DNA of 64,000 bases from Pristionchus mayeri (taxonomy: Eukaryota > Nematoda > Chromadorea > Rhabditida > Neodiplogasteridae): the NCBI GenBank assembly GCA_036245805.1, contig BTRK01000006.1, positions 16,090,365 through 16,154,364 on the forward strand, read 5' to 3'. How positions within the stretch are numbered: position 1 is the first letter of the stretch; every line of letters starts with the position of its first letter. Below, one piece after another: positions 1 through 13,200 of this stretch. Under the pieces are notes generated by a model. That model ran no database searches, was not told the origin of the DNA, and worked only from the letters and a program-made list of their open reading frames with translations. A program made the position numbers and the translations under genes.

Positions 1-815
1 GAGATTCGCCCTCGGGCTGAGGAAAGATACTGTAAGCTCCTCTTACCGTAACCCGATTCATACACGACTAGTAGTAATAAAACGGACTCGGAAAGTCAGC
101 TTTACAATTAAAAAAATCGGTCTCAAAGCCTTTTTTGTCATCACTCTTTCCCTTATACCGTATCCGATGAACGCAACCGTAACCCTCACCATACGGGAGA
201 CGAGTTTGTTCTTGTAGGCGAGTCTATTGTAGGGGGCGACAAGCGAGGGAGGCGCACGATAGACCTCCTTCAGTTCCACCAGAGTCATCGTCGTGTTCTT
301 TAGGGCTACGGTAAGGGCAGGTCGACCAGCCAGTTCGTGACCCAGAATCCGCTCGTCGTACATGAAAGGAGGCAGCTGATTGTCGTCTCCAATCAGCACC
401 AATTGCGCCTGTAAATACTCTAAAAATCAATGAATCGATAAATTTAAAGTAATATTATTTTTAAAGAAGCGGTCAATAGGTTTCATGCAGTTCAACCCTT
501 TCCTTTCCTTCTATACTGTACCTGAGGGAATCGTCGGAGGAGGCAGAAGAGTGCGGCCTCAGTGAGGAGAGAAGCCTCGTCCACGATCACTCGAGTAACT
601 CGTTCGAGCCCCTGAATATTCGATTTGACGGACAAATTTGCTCTTGCAAGTGCGTTAGGAAATCAAATTATCTAATCAATATTTTTCTATGGGGACACTA
701 TAATAATAGTACTCAGTTCAGCTACGCTGGACAATAAGAAAGATGGAAGCACCTCGCACAGCTTGCTCTTGGTGAACATCTTCTGCAGAACCATCTCCAC
801 TGTTGAGAGAATGAT
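1..815 (-). CDS. Partial helicase 3' half, array copy 1
   Basis: Exons 760-815 (STVEMVLQKM), 522-642 (Walker B, VIVDEASLLTEA), 190-408 (GDDNQLPPF to YKNKLVSRM) and the first 16 bases of the next exon (1-16). The rest lies outside the window to the left. It matches the corresponding exons of the two other array copies. Like copy 2 it has no 5' half next to it. Confidence 0.8.
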
Positions 816-828
816 CTGAACACACAAT

Positions 829-1067
829 ATAAGGGGGGTGCGTTCCTCGTTTTCGCAAGTATGAATCGGTTCAAAAAAAGAAAAGGTTTCAAATAGTTTA
901 ATTTTTGTTGTTAATGGTTTAAATCGGTTCATCCATTGCATTTGTAAAAGTAGATGCAATGGATGAACCGATTTAAACCATTAATAACAAAAATTAAACT
1001 ATTTGAAACCTTTTCTTTTTTTTGAACCGATTCATACTTGCGAAAACGAGGAACGCACCCCCCTTAT
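829..1067. repeat. 239-bp near-perfect palindrome (fold-back MITE)
   Basis: Two arms of about 115 bp, 829-943 and 953-1067, are reverse complements with a spacer of about 10 bp. The ends read TATAAGGGGGGTGCGTTCC. The palindrome lies in the intron upstream of the STVEMV exon and recurs at 5050-5288 and 9271-9509 with the array. Open frames across it (for example 687-959 minus and 1003-1203 plus) read the same arms on opposite strands and are not genes. Confidence 0.93.
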
Positions 1068-1326
1068 ATGCACTACAGTGCACAAGAAAGTGAAGGGGTC
1101 AAAATCATATTTTGCGGGAAATGAAGTGACGGTGAACGATATCTCGGACTCTATTGTCTACTCGCGAATTTTAACTTTTTCACATCTGTGTCTCACAATT
1201 TAGGTATCAAATAAAACGAGCTCTTTGTACAATCAATTCTTGCATTCCGGACAAACCAATTTATGAGAGACATCGCAAGAGAATTACCTTCTCCGCGGCG
1301 GTAGCACCAAAATCGTCCTATCTTGA

Positions 1327-2468
1327 CTGAAGGCATTTCAAATGATTCTCTTTCAAACTGCGTTGTCAGAATTTTGATAACTGACGTCATCTTCGAGATT
1401 CAGAAGGTCAAACATGGGAAACTCACTTTTCTAGAGTCAAATCGAGCCCACTTAAATGAACATAAATCCGTTTAAAATGACGATATAAAGCCGTTCAAAA
1501 CAAGAATTTGAACTTTGCTTAGAACGAAAGCTTAGAACATTCTTTACAACTTTTCTTTTGAACTTGTCATTCCTCAAACAAGTCCTGGTCCAGAGTGGTC
1601 GGGTGTACTAAAAATTGCGGCTCCACCAGTGGGTACGAGCGCTGTCGCGCGCGTAAATGGAAACTTTCAACATATAAAATGCTTAGTTCATCGTCCTTTG
1701 CATTTCTAGAAATGAGTCAGGTTCTTATCCCCACATTGAGCTGATCTGCACTTTTGCGCTTTTCTATGAATTCTTCAGATGAACATCCGCATTTCTCGAT
1801 ACGCCCTATCGTTTAGTGATTCTGAGGGATGTTTCTACACTTTTAGGAACCATTTTTATGCAGTTACACCCATGCCACAGATTGACAATTGTCAAAATAT
1901 TTTTGCATTTTCGGTCATACGGTAATTTTGACCAATGAAAGTGAAATACCTATTGGGGAAACAACTTACAATTTCATTTTGAATGTTTTTTGAAGTATTT
2001 GAGCTCAATAGAAGCCAATAGAGGCCCGGCAAGTATTGGAATCGTGTAGGGTGTATACCCACTGTTGGAGGCACCGGACGAAAATCCGCGCCCTTTTTTT
2101 ACCAATTCCGATTTCTTAGATTTTTTGCGTGAAGTTAGTCACCCATAGGTACTATCGATGGAACATAGTGGCTTGATAGAGATTTTCCTATTTGCAGGGT
2201 CATGCAATTTTAAGTACAACCGACCACTCTGGACCAGGACTTGTACGAGGAATGACAAGTTCAAAAGAAAAGTTGTAAAGAATGTTCTTAGCTTTCGTTC
2301 TAAGCAAAGAACGGCTTTGTACCGTCATTTTAAACGGATTTATGTTCATTTATGTTCGGTCTCGATTTGACTCTAGGAAAGAGAGTTTCCCATGTTTGAC
2401 CTTCTGATTCTCGAAGATGACGTCAGCTAAAATTCTGACAACGCAGTTTAGAGCATCATTTGAAAAAT
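1327..2468. mobile_element. Non-autonomous fold-back DNA element, 1.1 kb
   Basis: Arms of roughly 270 bp (about 1327-1600 and 2218-2468) are inverted copies of each other around a 600-bp core. Recognisable blocks are CAAATGAT.CTCTTTC near the ends and the pair GTCCTGGTCCAGAGTGGTCG / CGACCACTCTGGACCAGGAC inside. No transposase is present. The arms are related to those of the larger element at 11006-13900, so both belong to one family. Copies recur at 5548-6689 and 9769-10910. The array junction at 10934 falls about 20 bases beyond this right arm. Confidence 0.8.
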
Positions 2469-3077
2469 ACTCTGTATTAAATTTGTTTCCCATGGAATAA
2501 AATTTTTCAGGACGGCCACTTTAAAATTTCAAATGATCATAACTTTTTTCACATATGAGCTTGTTCTTAACTTTCAACAGTAAAAATGTTTATCTCGTCG
2601 AGATCTTTCAGAAACACAAAGTTATGGTATTTGGAAGATCCAATCAAAAACCGACAGTCCGCTTCGGCGCAGCGCAGAGAACGAGGGGTCAGAGATACGG
2701 CTTTCTAAGGTAGATTTTCGAACTCTCCGTGAAAAATTGATCATATGGAGATATTGAAACCGGAAATTTATATTCTGCTGTACGGATCATGGGTGGAATT
2801 GCTCGATCCTCTCAGATCTCGTATTTCATCTCATGAACATGTATCCCACGCCACATCAAAAACGAAATCAAAACAATATCGTACACAAATAATATTTAAT
2901 AAACAGCTTCATTGATAGCTCCAAACACAATAAACCAATTGTACAGCGAACGATAACTTGCAAATCTTTCAAATATTTGAAAAAATAAGCAAGCTCGTAA
3001 TGTGAATGAAGCAAATTTATCTACAACAACGTGAATAATCTGATAAAATTAACAACAACAGAACAATTCAAGACTAT

Positions 3078-5036
3078 TCACTTGATGTTATCAGCTCTGA
3101 TTCTGGTGAAGTCATCACCGTTGACTACCGTACTCCACGGCTGGTTCGCAGTCAGCAGAGGAGCGTAGCCGAGGACGATGAGAGCCTTCTGCTGACGAGA
3201 TACAGAGACGTTGCATCTGAAAGATTCATTGATCTACCGTTGCTATATTACGAACGCGCGCTAAATCAAGTAGGAAAAGAAGTTCATTTATTTTCAAAGA
3301 AATTTCCTAAAATTATCAGCATTTTGAAACAACTCGTTTTGATAATCCATTCCAGAACTGAGAAAACATGCTAGGCTGGGCTCCGGAATTAGTAATCACC
3401 TCTCTTTGCTGTTGAAGAAGGCTCCCTCCTTGGGGATCTGAGTACGAGTAGTAAGGAGAATGACGATGGGCTTTTCTTTGCCCTGTAATACGAAAAGTTA
3501 TACGTAAATGCGAGAATTCTCTTAAAGCGAGTAGCACAGTTCACCTGAGCAGAATCGACGGTGAGAATAGTGAAGTCCTTGTCGAGAACTGCCTGGAGTT
3601 TGCAAAAAATATTCGTATTAGTGATAGCAAATCAGCGTCGTTTCACACGCTACCGCAGTCAGGGAGAGAAAGAGGGAGGGAGAGAGAACGTGTGAAACGA
3701 ATAGAATACCCTCCGAGTTTCCAGCATTAATCCTTATCTCACTGATTACAGTAAAATGTACATAGGAAAAATATAGAAAAATATCGACAGAAATCCACCT
3801 CTTCTTTTGTTCCTTGTAGAGACAGATCACCATGATCTCCTCCTTCCATTCCCTCGGGAACTTGCTCAGCAATCTGCAAGCATTTTCGAATTCCTTGCAT
3901 CCGTTTGAATCTCAAAATAGAGAGGAAGCATGACACTTCTTCGATTAATGACCACTCCTACCCCTCCCATTTCCCATCCCTTCCCATCATTGAGGGATTG
4001 AGCGGCAGAAAACCAGAGATGAATACATAGAAATGAGCGGGCTATATGCGGGGGGTGGCTATTAACCGAAGAAGTGCCGAAATTCGCTTACTTCTGGAGA
4101 GTCTTGATCTCCTTCTCGTTGTAGAGGGACATGCTCTTCTCCTCCCTCTCCTGCTTTCCATCCACTTCGATTAATAGTAGCTGAGGGCATCCAGAGTGCA
4201 CGAGGCCGACGACACTCAGGGGAGATTCGCCCTCGGGCTGAGGAAAGATACTGTAAGCTCCTCTTACCGTAACCCGATTCATACACGACTAGTAGTAATA
4301 AAACGGACTCGGAAAGTCAGCTTTACAATTAAAAAAATCGGTCTCAAAGCCTTTTTTGTCATCACTCTTTCCCTTATACCGTATCCGATGAACGCAACCG
4401 TAACCCTCACCATACGGGAGACGAGTTTGTTCTTGTAGGCGAGTCTATTGTAGGGGGCGACAAGCGAGGGAGGCGCACGATAGACCTCCTTCAGTTCCAC
4501 CAGAGTCATCGTCGTGTTCTTTAGGGCTACGGTAAGGGCAGGTCGACCAGCCAGTTCGTGACCCAGAATCCGCTCGTCGTACATGAAAGGAGGCAGCTGA
4601 TTGTCGTCTCCAATCAGCACCAATTGCGCCTGTAAATACTCTAAAAATCAATGAATCGATAAATTTAAAGTAATATTATTTTTAAAGAAGCGGTCAATAG
4701 GTTTCATGCAGTTCAACCCTTTCCTTTCCTTCTATACTGTACCTGAGGGAATCGTCGGAGGAGGCAGAAGAGTGCGGCCTCAGTGAGGAGAGAAGCCTCG
4801 TCCACGATCACTCGAGTAACTCGTTCGAGCCCCTGAATATTCGATTTGACGGACAAATTTGCTCTTGCAAGTGCGTTAGGAAATCAAATTATCTAATCAA
4901 TATTTTTCTATGGGGACACTATAATAATAGTACTCAGTTCAGCTACGCTGGACAATAAGAAAGATGGAAGCACCTCGCACAGCTTGCTCTTGGTGAACAT
5001 CTTCTGCAGAACCATCTCCACTGTTGAGAGAATGAT
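3078..5036 (-). CDS. Headless 3' half of the helicase gene, array copy 2
   Basis: Duplicate of the last eight helicase exons: 4981-5036, 4743-4863, 4411-4629, 4092-4237, 3789-3873, 3545-3592, 3400-3482, 3078-3216 (stop TGA at 3078-3080). It encodes the Walker B DEAS box, GDDNQLPPF, the YRAPPSL segment, SLYNEKEI, VDSAQG and motif VI, so RecA-like domain 1 from motif II onward and all of domain 2. There is no Walker A exon upstream, because the preceding array copy ends with the helicase stop codon at 7299. It cannot make an active ATPase alone. The frame is open throughout, as in the main gene. The donor of the first exon could instead be 6 bases later (GAG before gtgctt), which would disturb the phase. 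Confidence 0.8.
3932..4078. mobile_element. 147-bp MITE with CACTTCTTCG ends
   Basis: Terminal inverted repeats GRCACTTCTTCG / CGAAGAAGTGCC bound a 147-bp element in a helicase intron, 14 bases below the 4092-4237 exon. It is duplicated with the array at 8153-8299. A diverged relative sits at 27064-27218; the two share an interior CCCTTCCCATCA block and a TAGAAATGAG block. Confidence 0.75.
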
Positions 5037-7298
5037 CTGAACACACAATATAAGGGGGGTGCGTTCCTCGTTTTCGCAAGTATGAATCGGTTCAAAAAAA
5101 GAAAAGGTTTCAAATAGTTTAATTTTTGTTGTTAATGGTTTAAATCGGTTCATCCATTGCATTTGTAAAAGTAGATGCAATGGATGAACCGATTTAAACC
5201 ATTAATAACAAAAATTAAACTATTTGAAACCTTTTCTTTTTTTTGAACCGATTCATACTTGCGAAAACGAGGAACGCACCCCCCTTATATGCACTACAGT
5301 GCACAAGAAAGTGAAGGGGTCAAAATCATATTTTGCGGGAAATGAAGTGACGGTGAACGATATCTCGGACTCTATTGTCTACTCGCGAATTTTAACTTTT
5401 TCACATCTGTGTCTCACAATTTAGGTATCAAATAAAACGAGCTCTTTGTACAATCAATTCTTGCATTCCGGACAAACCAATTTATGAGAGACATCGCAAG
5501 AGAATTACCTTCTCCGCGGCGGTAGCACCAAAATCGTCCTATCTTGACTGAAGGCATTTCAAATGATTCTCTTTCAAACTGCGTTGTCAGAATTTTGATA
5601 ACTGACGTCATCTTCGAGATTCAGAAGGTCAAACATGGGAAACTCACTTTTCTAGAGTCAAATCGAGCCCACTTAAATGAACATAAATCCGTTTAAAATG
5701 ACGATATAAAGCCGTTCAAAACAAGAATTTGAACTTTGCTTAGAACGAAAGCTTAGAACATTCTTTACAACTTTTCTTTTGAACTTGTCATTCCTCAAAC
5801 AAGTCCTGGTCCAGAGTGGTCGGGTGTACTAAAAATTGCGGCTCCACCAGTGGGTACGAGCGCTGTCGCGCGCGTAAATGGAAACTTTCAACATATAAAA
5901 TGCTTAGTTCATCGTCCTTTGCATTTCTAGAAATGAGTCAGGTTCTTATCCCCACATTGAGCTGATCTGCACTTTTGCGCTTTTCTATGAATTCTTCAGA
6001 TGAACATCCGCATTTCTCGATACGCCCTATCGTTTAGTGATTCTGAGGGATGTTTCTACACTTTTAGGAACCATTTTTATGCAGTTACACCCATGCCACA
6101 GATTGACAATTGTCAAAATATTTTTGCATTTTCGGTCATACGGTAATTTTGACCAATGAAAGTGAAATACCTATTGGGGAAACAACTTACAATTTCATTT
6201 TGAATGTTTTTTGAAGTATTTGAGCTCAATAGAAGCCAATAGAGGCCCGGCAAGTATTGGAATCGTGTAGGGTGTATACCCACTGTTGGAGGCACCGGAC
6301 GAAAATCCGCGCCCTTTTTTTACCAATTCCGATTTCTTAGATTTTTTGCGTGAAGTTAGTCACCCATAGGTACTATCGATGGAACATAGTGGCTTGATAG
6401 AGATTTTCCTATTTGCAGGGTCATGCAATTTTAAGTACAACCGACCACTCTGGACCAGGACTTGTACGAGGAATGACAAGTTCAAAAGAAAAGTTGTAAA
6501 GAATGTTCTTAGCTTTCGTTCTAAGCAAAGAACGGCTTTGTACCGTCATTTTAAACGGATTTATGTTCATTTATGTTCGGTCTCGATTTGACTCTAGGAA
6601 AGAGAGTTTCCCATGTTTGACCTTCTGATTCTCGAAGATGACGTCAGCTAAAATTCTGACAACGCAGTTTAGAGCATCATTTGAAAAATACTCTGTATTA
6701 AATTTGTTTCCCATGGAATAAAATTTTTCAGGACGGCCACTTTAAAATTTCAAATGATCATAACTTTTTTCACATATGAGCTTGTTCTTAACTTTCAACA
6801 GTAAAAATGTTTATCTCGTCGAGATCTTTCAGAAACACAAAGTTATGGTATTTGGAAGATCCAATCAAAAACCGACAGTCCGCTTCGGCGCAGCGCAGAG
6901 AACGAGGGGTCAGAGATACGGCTTTCTAAGGTAGATTTTCGAACTCTCCGTGAAAAATTGATCATATGGAGATATTGAAACCGGAAATTTATATTCTGCT
7001 GTACGGATCATGGGTGGAATTGCTCGATCCTCTCAGATCTCGTATTTCATCTCATGAACATGTATCCCACGCCACATCAAAAACGAAATCAAAACAATAT
7101 CGTACACAAATAATATTTAATAAACAGCTTCATTGATAGCTCCAAACACAATAAACCAATTGTACAGCGAACGATAACTTGCAAATCTTTCAAATATTTG
7201 AAAAAATAAGCAAGCTCGTAATGTGAATGAAGCAAATTTATCTACAACAACGTGAATAATCTGATAAAATTAACAACAACAGAACAATTCAAGACTAT

Positions 7299-10200
7299 TC
7301 ACTTGATGTTATCAGCTCTGATTCTGGTGAAGTCATCACCGTTGACTACCGTACTCCACGGCTGGTTCGCAGTCAGCAGAGGAGCGTAGCCGAGGACGAT
7401 GAGAGCCTTCTGCTGACGAGATACAGAGACGTTGCATCTGAAAGATTCATTGATCTACCGTTGCTATATTACGAACGCGCGCTAAATCAAGTAGGAAAAG
7501 AAGTTCATTTATTTTCAAAGAAATTTCCTAAAATTATCAGCATTTTGAAACAACTCGTTTTGATAATCCATTCCAGAACTGAGAAAACATGCTAGGCTGG
7601 GCTCCGGAATTAGTAATCACCTCTCTTTGCTGTTGAAGAAGGCTCCCTCCTTGGGGATCTGAGTACGAGTAGTAAGGAGAATGACGATGGGCTTTTCTTT
7701 GCCCTGTAATACGAAAAGTTATACGTAAATGCGAGAATTCTCTTAAAGCGAGTAGCACAGTTCACCTGAGCAGAATCGACGGTGAGAATAGTGAAGTCCT
7801 TGTCGAGAACTGCCTGGAGTTTGCAAAAAATATTCGTATTAGTGATAGCAAATCAGCGTCGTTTCACACGCTACCGCAGTCAGGGAGAGAAAGAGGGAGG
7901 GAGAGAGAACGTGTGAAACGAATAGAATACCCTCCGAGTTTCCAGCATTAATCCTTATCTCACTGATTACAGTAAAATGTACATAGGAAAAATATAGAAA
8001 AATATCGACAGAAATCCACCTCTTCTTTTGTTCCTTGTAGAGACAGATCACCATGATCTCCTCCTTCCATTCCCTCGGGAACTTGCTCAGCAATCTGCAA
8101 GCATTTTCGAATTCCTTGCATCCGTTTGAATCTCAAAATAGAGAGGAAGCATGACACTTCTTCGATTAATGACCACTCCTACCCCTCCCATTTCCCATCC
8201 CTTCCCATCATTGAGGGATTGAGCGGCAGAAAACCAGAGATGAATACATAGAAATGAGCGGGCTATATGCGGGGGGTGGCTATTAACCGAAGAAGTGCCG
8301 AAATTCGCTTACTTCTGGAGAGTCTTGATCTCCTTCTCGTTGTAGAGGGACATGCTCTTCTCCTCCCTCTCCTGCTTTCCATCCACTTCGATTAATAGTA
8401 GCTGAGGGCATCCAGAGTGCACGAGGCCGACGACACTCAGGGGAGATTCGCCCTCGGGCTGAGGAAAGATACTGTAAGCTCCTCTTACCGTAACCCGATT
8501 CATACACGACTAGTAGTAATAAAACGGACTCGGAAAGTCAGCTTTACAATTAAAAAAATCGGTCTCAAAGCCTTTTTTGTCATCACTCTTTCCCTTATAC
8601 CGTATCCGATGAACGCAACCGTAACCCTCACCATACGGGAGACGAGTTTGTTCTTGTAGGCGAGTCTATTGTAGGGGGCGACAAGCGAGGGAGGCGCACG
8701 ATAGACCTCCTTCAGTTCCACCAGAGTCATCGTCGTGTTCTTTAGGGCTACGGTAAGGGCAGGTCGACCAGCCAGTTCGTGACCCAGAATCCGCTCGTCG
8801 TACATGAAAGGAGGCAGCTGATTGTCGTCTCCAATCAGCACCAATTGCGCCTGTAAATACTCTAAAAATCAATGAATCGATAAATTTAAAGTAATATTAT
8901 TTTTAAAGAAGCGGTCAATAGGTTTCATGCAGTTCAACCCTTTCCTTTCCTTCTATACTGTACCTGAGGGAATCGTCGGAGGAGGCAGAAGAGTGCGGCC
9001 TCAGTGAGGAGAGAAGCCTCGTCCACGATCACTCGAGTAACTCGTTCGAGCCCCTGAATATTCGATTTGACGGACAAATTTGCTCTTGCAAGTGCGTTAG
9101 GAAATCAAATTATCTAATCAATATTTTTCTATGGGGACACTATAATAATAGTACTCAGTTCAGCTACGCTGGACAATAAGAAAGATGGAAGCACCTCGCA
9201 CAGCTTGCTCTTGGTGAACATCTTCTGCAGAACCATCTCCACTGTTGAGAGAATGATCTGAACACACAATATAAGGGGGGTGCGTTCCTCGTTTTCGCAA
9301 GTATGAATCGGTTCAAAAAAAGAAAAGGTTTCAAATAGTTTAATTTTTGTTGTTAATGGTTTAAATCGGTTCATCCATTGCATTTGTAAAAGTAGATGCA
9401 ATGGATGAACCGATTTAAACCATTAATAACAAAAATTAAACTATTTGAAACCTTTTCTTTTTTTTGAACCGATTCATACTTGCGAAAACGAGGAACGCAC
9501 CCCCCTTATATGCACTACAGTGCACAAGAAAGTGAAGGGGTCAAAATCATATTTTGCGGGAAATGAAGTGACGGTGAACGATATCTCGGACTCTATTGTC
9601 TACTCGCGAATTTTAACTTTTTCACATCTGTGTCTCACAATTTAGGTATCAAATAAAACGAGCTCTTTGTACAATCAATTCTTGCATTCCGGACAAACCA
9701 ATTTATGAGAGACATCGCAAGAGAATTACCTTCTCCGCGGCGGTAGCACCAAAATCGTCCTATCTTGACTGAAGGCATTTCAAATGATTCTCTTTCAAAC
9801 TGCGTTGTCAGAATTTTGATAACTGACGTCATCTTCGAGATTCAGAAGGTCAAACATGGGAAACTCACTTTTCTAGAGTCAAATCGAGCCCACTTAAATG
9901 AACATAAATCCGTTTAAAATGACGATATAAAGCCGTTCAAAACAAGAATTTGAACTTTGCTTAGAACGAAAGCTTAGAACATTCTTTACAACTTTTCTTT
10001 TGAACTTGTCATTCCTCAAACAAGTCCTGGTCCAGAGTGGTCGGGTGTACTAAAAATTGCGGCTCCACCAGTGGGTACGAGCGCTGTCGCGCGCGTAAAT
10101 GGAAACTTTCAACATATAAAATGCTTAGTTCATCGTCCTTTGCATTTCTAGAAATGAGTCAGGTTCTTATCCCCACATTGAGCTGATCTGCACTTTTGCG

Positions 10201-13200
10201 CTTTTCTATGAATTCTTCAGATGAACATCCGCATTTCTCGATACGCCCTATCGTTTAGTGATTCTGAGGGATGTTTCTACACTTTTAGGAACCATTTTTA
10301 TGCAGTTACACCCATGCCACAGATTGACAATTGTCAAAATATTTTTGCATTTTCGGTCATACGGTAATTTTGACCAATGAAAGTGAAATACCTATTGGGG
10401 AAACAACTTACAATTTCATTTTGAATGTTTTTTGAAGTATTTGAGCTCAATAGAAGCCAATAGAGGCCCGGCAAGTATTGGAATCGTGTAGGGTGTATAC
10501 CCACTGTTGGAGGCACCGGACGAAAATCCGCGCCCTTTTTTTACCAATTCCGATTTCTTAGATTTTTTGCGTGAAGTTAGTCACCCATAGGTACTATCGA
10601 TGGAACATAGTGGCTTGATAGAGATTTTCCTATTTGCAGGGTCATGCAATTTTAAGTACAACCGACCACTCTGGACCAGGACTTGTACGAGGAATGACAA
10701 GTTCAAAAGAAAAGTTGTAAAGAATGTTCTTAGCTTTCGTTCTAAGCAAAGAACGGCTTTGTACCGTCATTTTAAACGGATTTATGTTCATTTATGTTCG
10801 GTCTCGATTTGACTCTAGGAAAGAGAGTTTCCCATGTTTGACCTTCTGATTCTCGAAGATGACGTCAGCTAAAATTCTGACAACGCAGTTTAGAGCATCA
10901 TTTGAAAAATACTCTGTATTAAATTTGTTTCCCGCTAGGTTGATTTTGATTCCTATTGCCGCAAAACCCCTAAAATAGGTAATTTTCTCGCGATTCGTCT
11001 CTTATGAGAGGAATCGCGAGAGAATCGACCATTTGAGGGGGGTGGGCGGCACTAGGAAAGAAGTTTGTCCTATCTGGGAACAATTTTTGTGACAAGTACT
11101 TCAAATGATGCTCTTTCAAACTGCGTCGTCGGAATTTTGATATTTGTCGTCATCGTCGAGATTCAGAAGACCAAACTTGGTACTGCCACCTTTCGTCAGT
11201 CAAATCAGGCGCATTCAAATGACCATATTTCCGTTTAAAATGACGCTAGAAAGTCGTAAAGCGGAGAACATTCTCTACAACTTTTCCGTTGACTATTTCA
11301 TTCCTGGTGCTCATCCTGGTGTGGCGCGGTCGGGGGTACCCAAAATGACGTAACTTTGCAAATCGGAAAAGCTTTCTGAGATTTCACGCTTAAGTTGTAG
11401 TACATATATGTCCCTCGCTTTTTGCCAAAAATGAAGGAAATCGGCATAAAAACACAAAAAAGGGCTCACTTTCGTAAAACGCTCTGAAAATGACTTCCGG
11501 AAAAGAGTACTTCCGTATCTTTAATTACGCTCATTTATGCTCAAAATCGTTCAAAAACATCCAAAACAACCTTAGAAGTTCTTCCCCCCATGATATAGCA
11601 CTCTCATTGGTCATCAATGGTCATCTTGTTATTCGAGTAAGGAAGACACTTTGTTTTTCGAGTAAGGAAGACACAGTTAAACTTCAAAATAGCATTAATG
11701 AAATTCTAAAATGGAGTAATACTTGGCAGCTTGATATTGCGAATAAAAAATGCAGTGTGATTCATTTGGGTCGTCAAAATCCAAATTGCATCTATTTTGT
11801 TGGAAATCAGAAGCTTGAACCCAAAGACTGTGTCAGAGATCTCGGAAATATGATTGATCGTAATCTCTCAATGAGAGATCATGCAAAAACTATTTGTTAA
11901 GTAGCAGAAAAGCAAATCTTGTTTTCAAAGCTTTACATTCAAGAGGTGAAAAAATTCTGCTTAATGCATATTGTACTTATATAAGGCCTACACTGGAATT
12001 CAGTTGTAGCACGTCCGATTCATTCCACTGACAGAGATAGAATTGAAAAAGTTCAAAATTCAGTAACGCGTAGAATATTTTACAAAGCTTTCAAGTGTTC
12101 TTATAATGATAGGCCGAACCATACCGAAAGAAACAAAGCACTAAATTTGCATTCGTTGGAGCATAGACGGCGTGTAAATGATGCAAAATTAGCATACCAA
12201 ATTATATTTGGTAATGGTAAGCTTGCATTGTCACGGGATAAATTCTTTTCGTTTGTGAAAACTCGAACTCGTGGTGCCGGTCACAAGATTTTTGTAGATA
12301 TGCCAAAAACAAAATTACGCGAGAATAGCTTTGCTATTCGAATAACAAAATCACTAATGTATGTTTTACAGACATCGAAATTTAATTCGTCATCCACAGA
12401 ATTCATCAAAGCGTTCGTTGATGGAAAGAAATGAAGATATTTACAAGATTATCCTCCCCCCACCTTTCCTACCTATTTCATTGTAACAAACCCACATGCA
12501 AAAAATAAGGCATGTATAAATCTATTCTATTCTATCTGACCAAAAATTTGAAAATCGGTATTTTGACCAATTTAAACATGCGGGATGGGCCCAAATGCAC
12601 TAAATGGGTTTCAAATAATGTGAATACATTCCTAGAAACAGCTCAAAGAAAAAGCGCTCCTGAAAAGCGGAAATTTCGCCAGAAGAATCCAAGGAAATAC
12701 GCAAAACTGTGCCTCTGGATAAAATAGACGTAGAGACTCGGCTTATGGATAGAAATGTAGAGCACGATGACGATGATCTAAACATTTTATCTGTTGAAAG
12801 TGAGTCTCTATCTTCTCGTTGAAGCGCGCTACAGAGCCTACAAGTTGGCTAGAAACGGCAAGAATCCCCCGAGAGCGCGCGCTCTAACCATCCGGCGCTC
12901 TCGCCGCCTGACCTCCCTCTCCCCTCCCCTCTATTTAGCGCCCCCATGCGCGTCTTCGGAAGTTTTTCCCACATTCTAGGCTCTGTAGCGCGCTTCAACG
13001 AGAAGATAGAGACTCACTTTCAACAGATAAAATGTTTAGCTCATCGTGCTCTACATTTCTATCCATAAGCCGAGTCTCTACGTCTATTTTATCCAGAGGC
13101 ACAGTTTTGCGTATTTCCTTGGATTCTTCTGGCGAAATTTCCGCTTTTCAGGAGCGCTTTTTCTTTGAGCTGTTTCTAGAAATGTATTCACATTATTTGA

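Larger units (their letters stand above)
1..10933. repeat. 4221-bp tandem array, 2.6 copies
   Basis: Three copies of a 4221-bp unit lie head to tail at 1-4221, 4222-8442 and 8443-10933. They look identical by eye; I found no mismatch in the parts I compared. The window opens inside the array, so the true copy number is unknown. The last copy stops at base 2491 of the unit, inside the right arm of a fold-back element; the sequence changes abruptly at 10934. Each unit carries the 3' exons of a minus-strand helicase gene, a 239-bp palindrome, a 1.1-kb fold-back element and a small MITE. Lack of divergence means either a very recent duplication, gene conversion or an assembly error. Confidence 0.97.
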
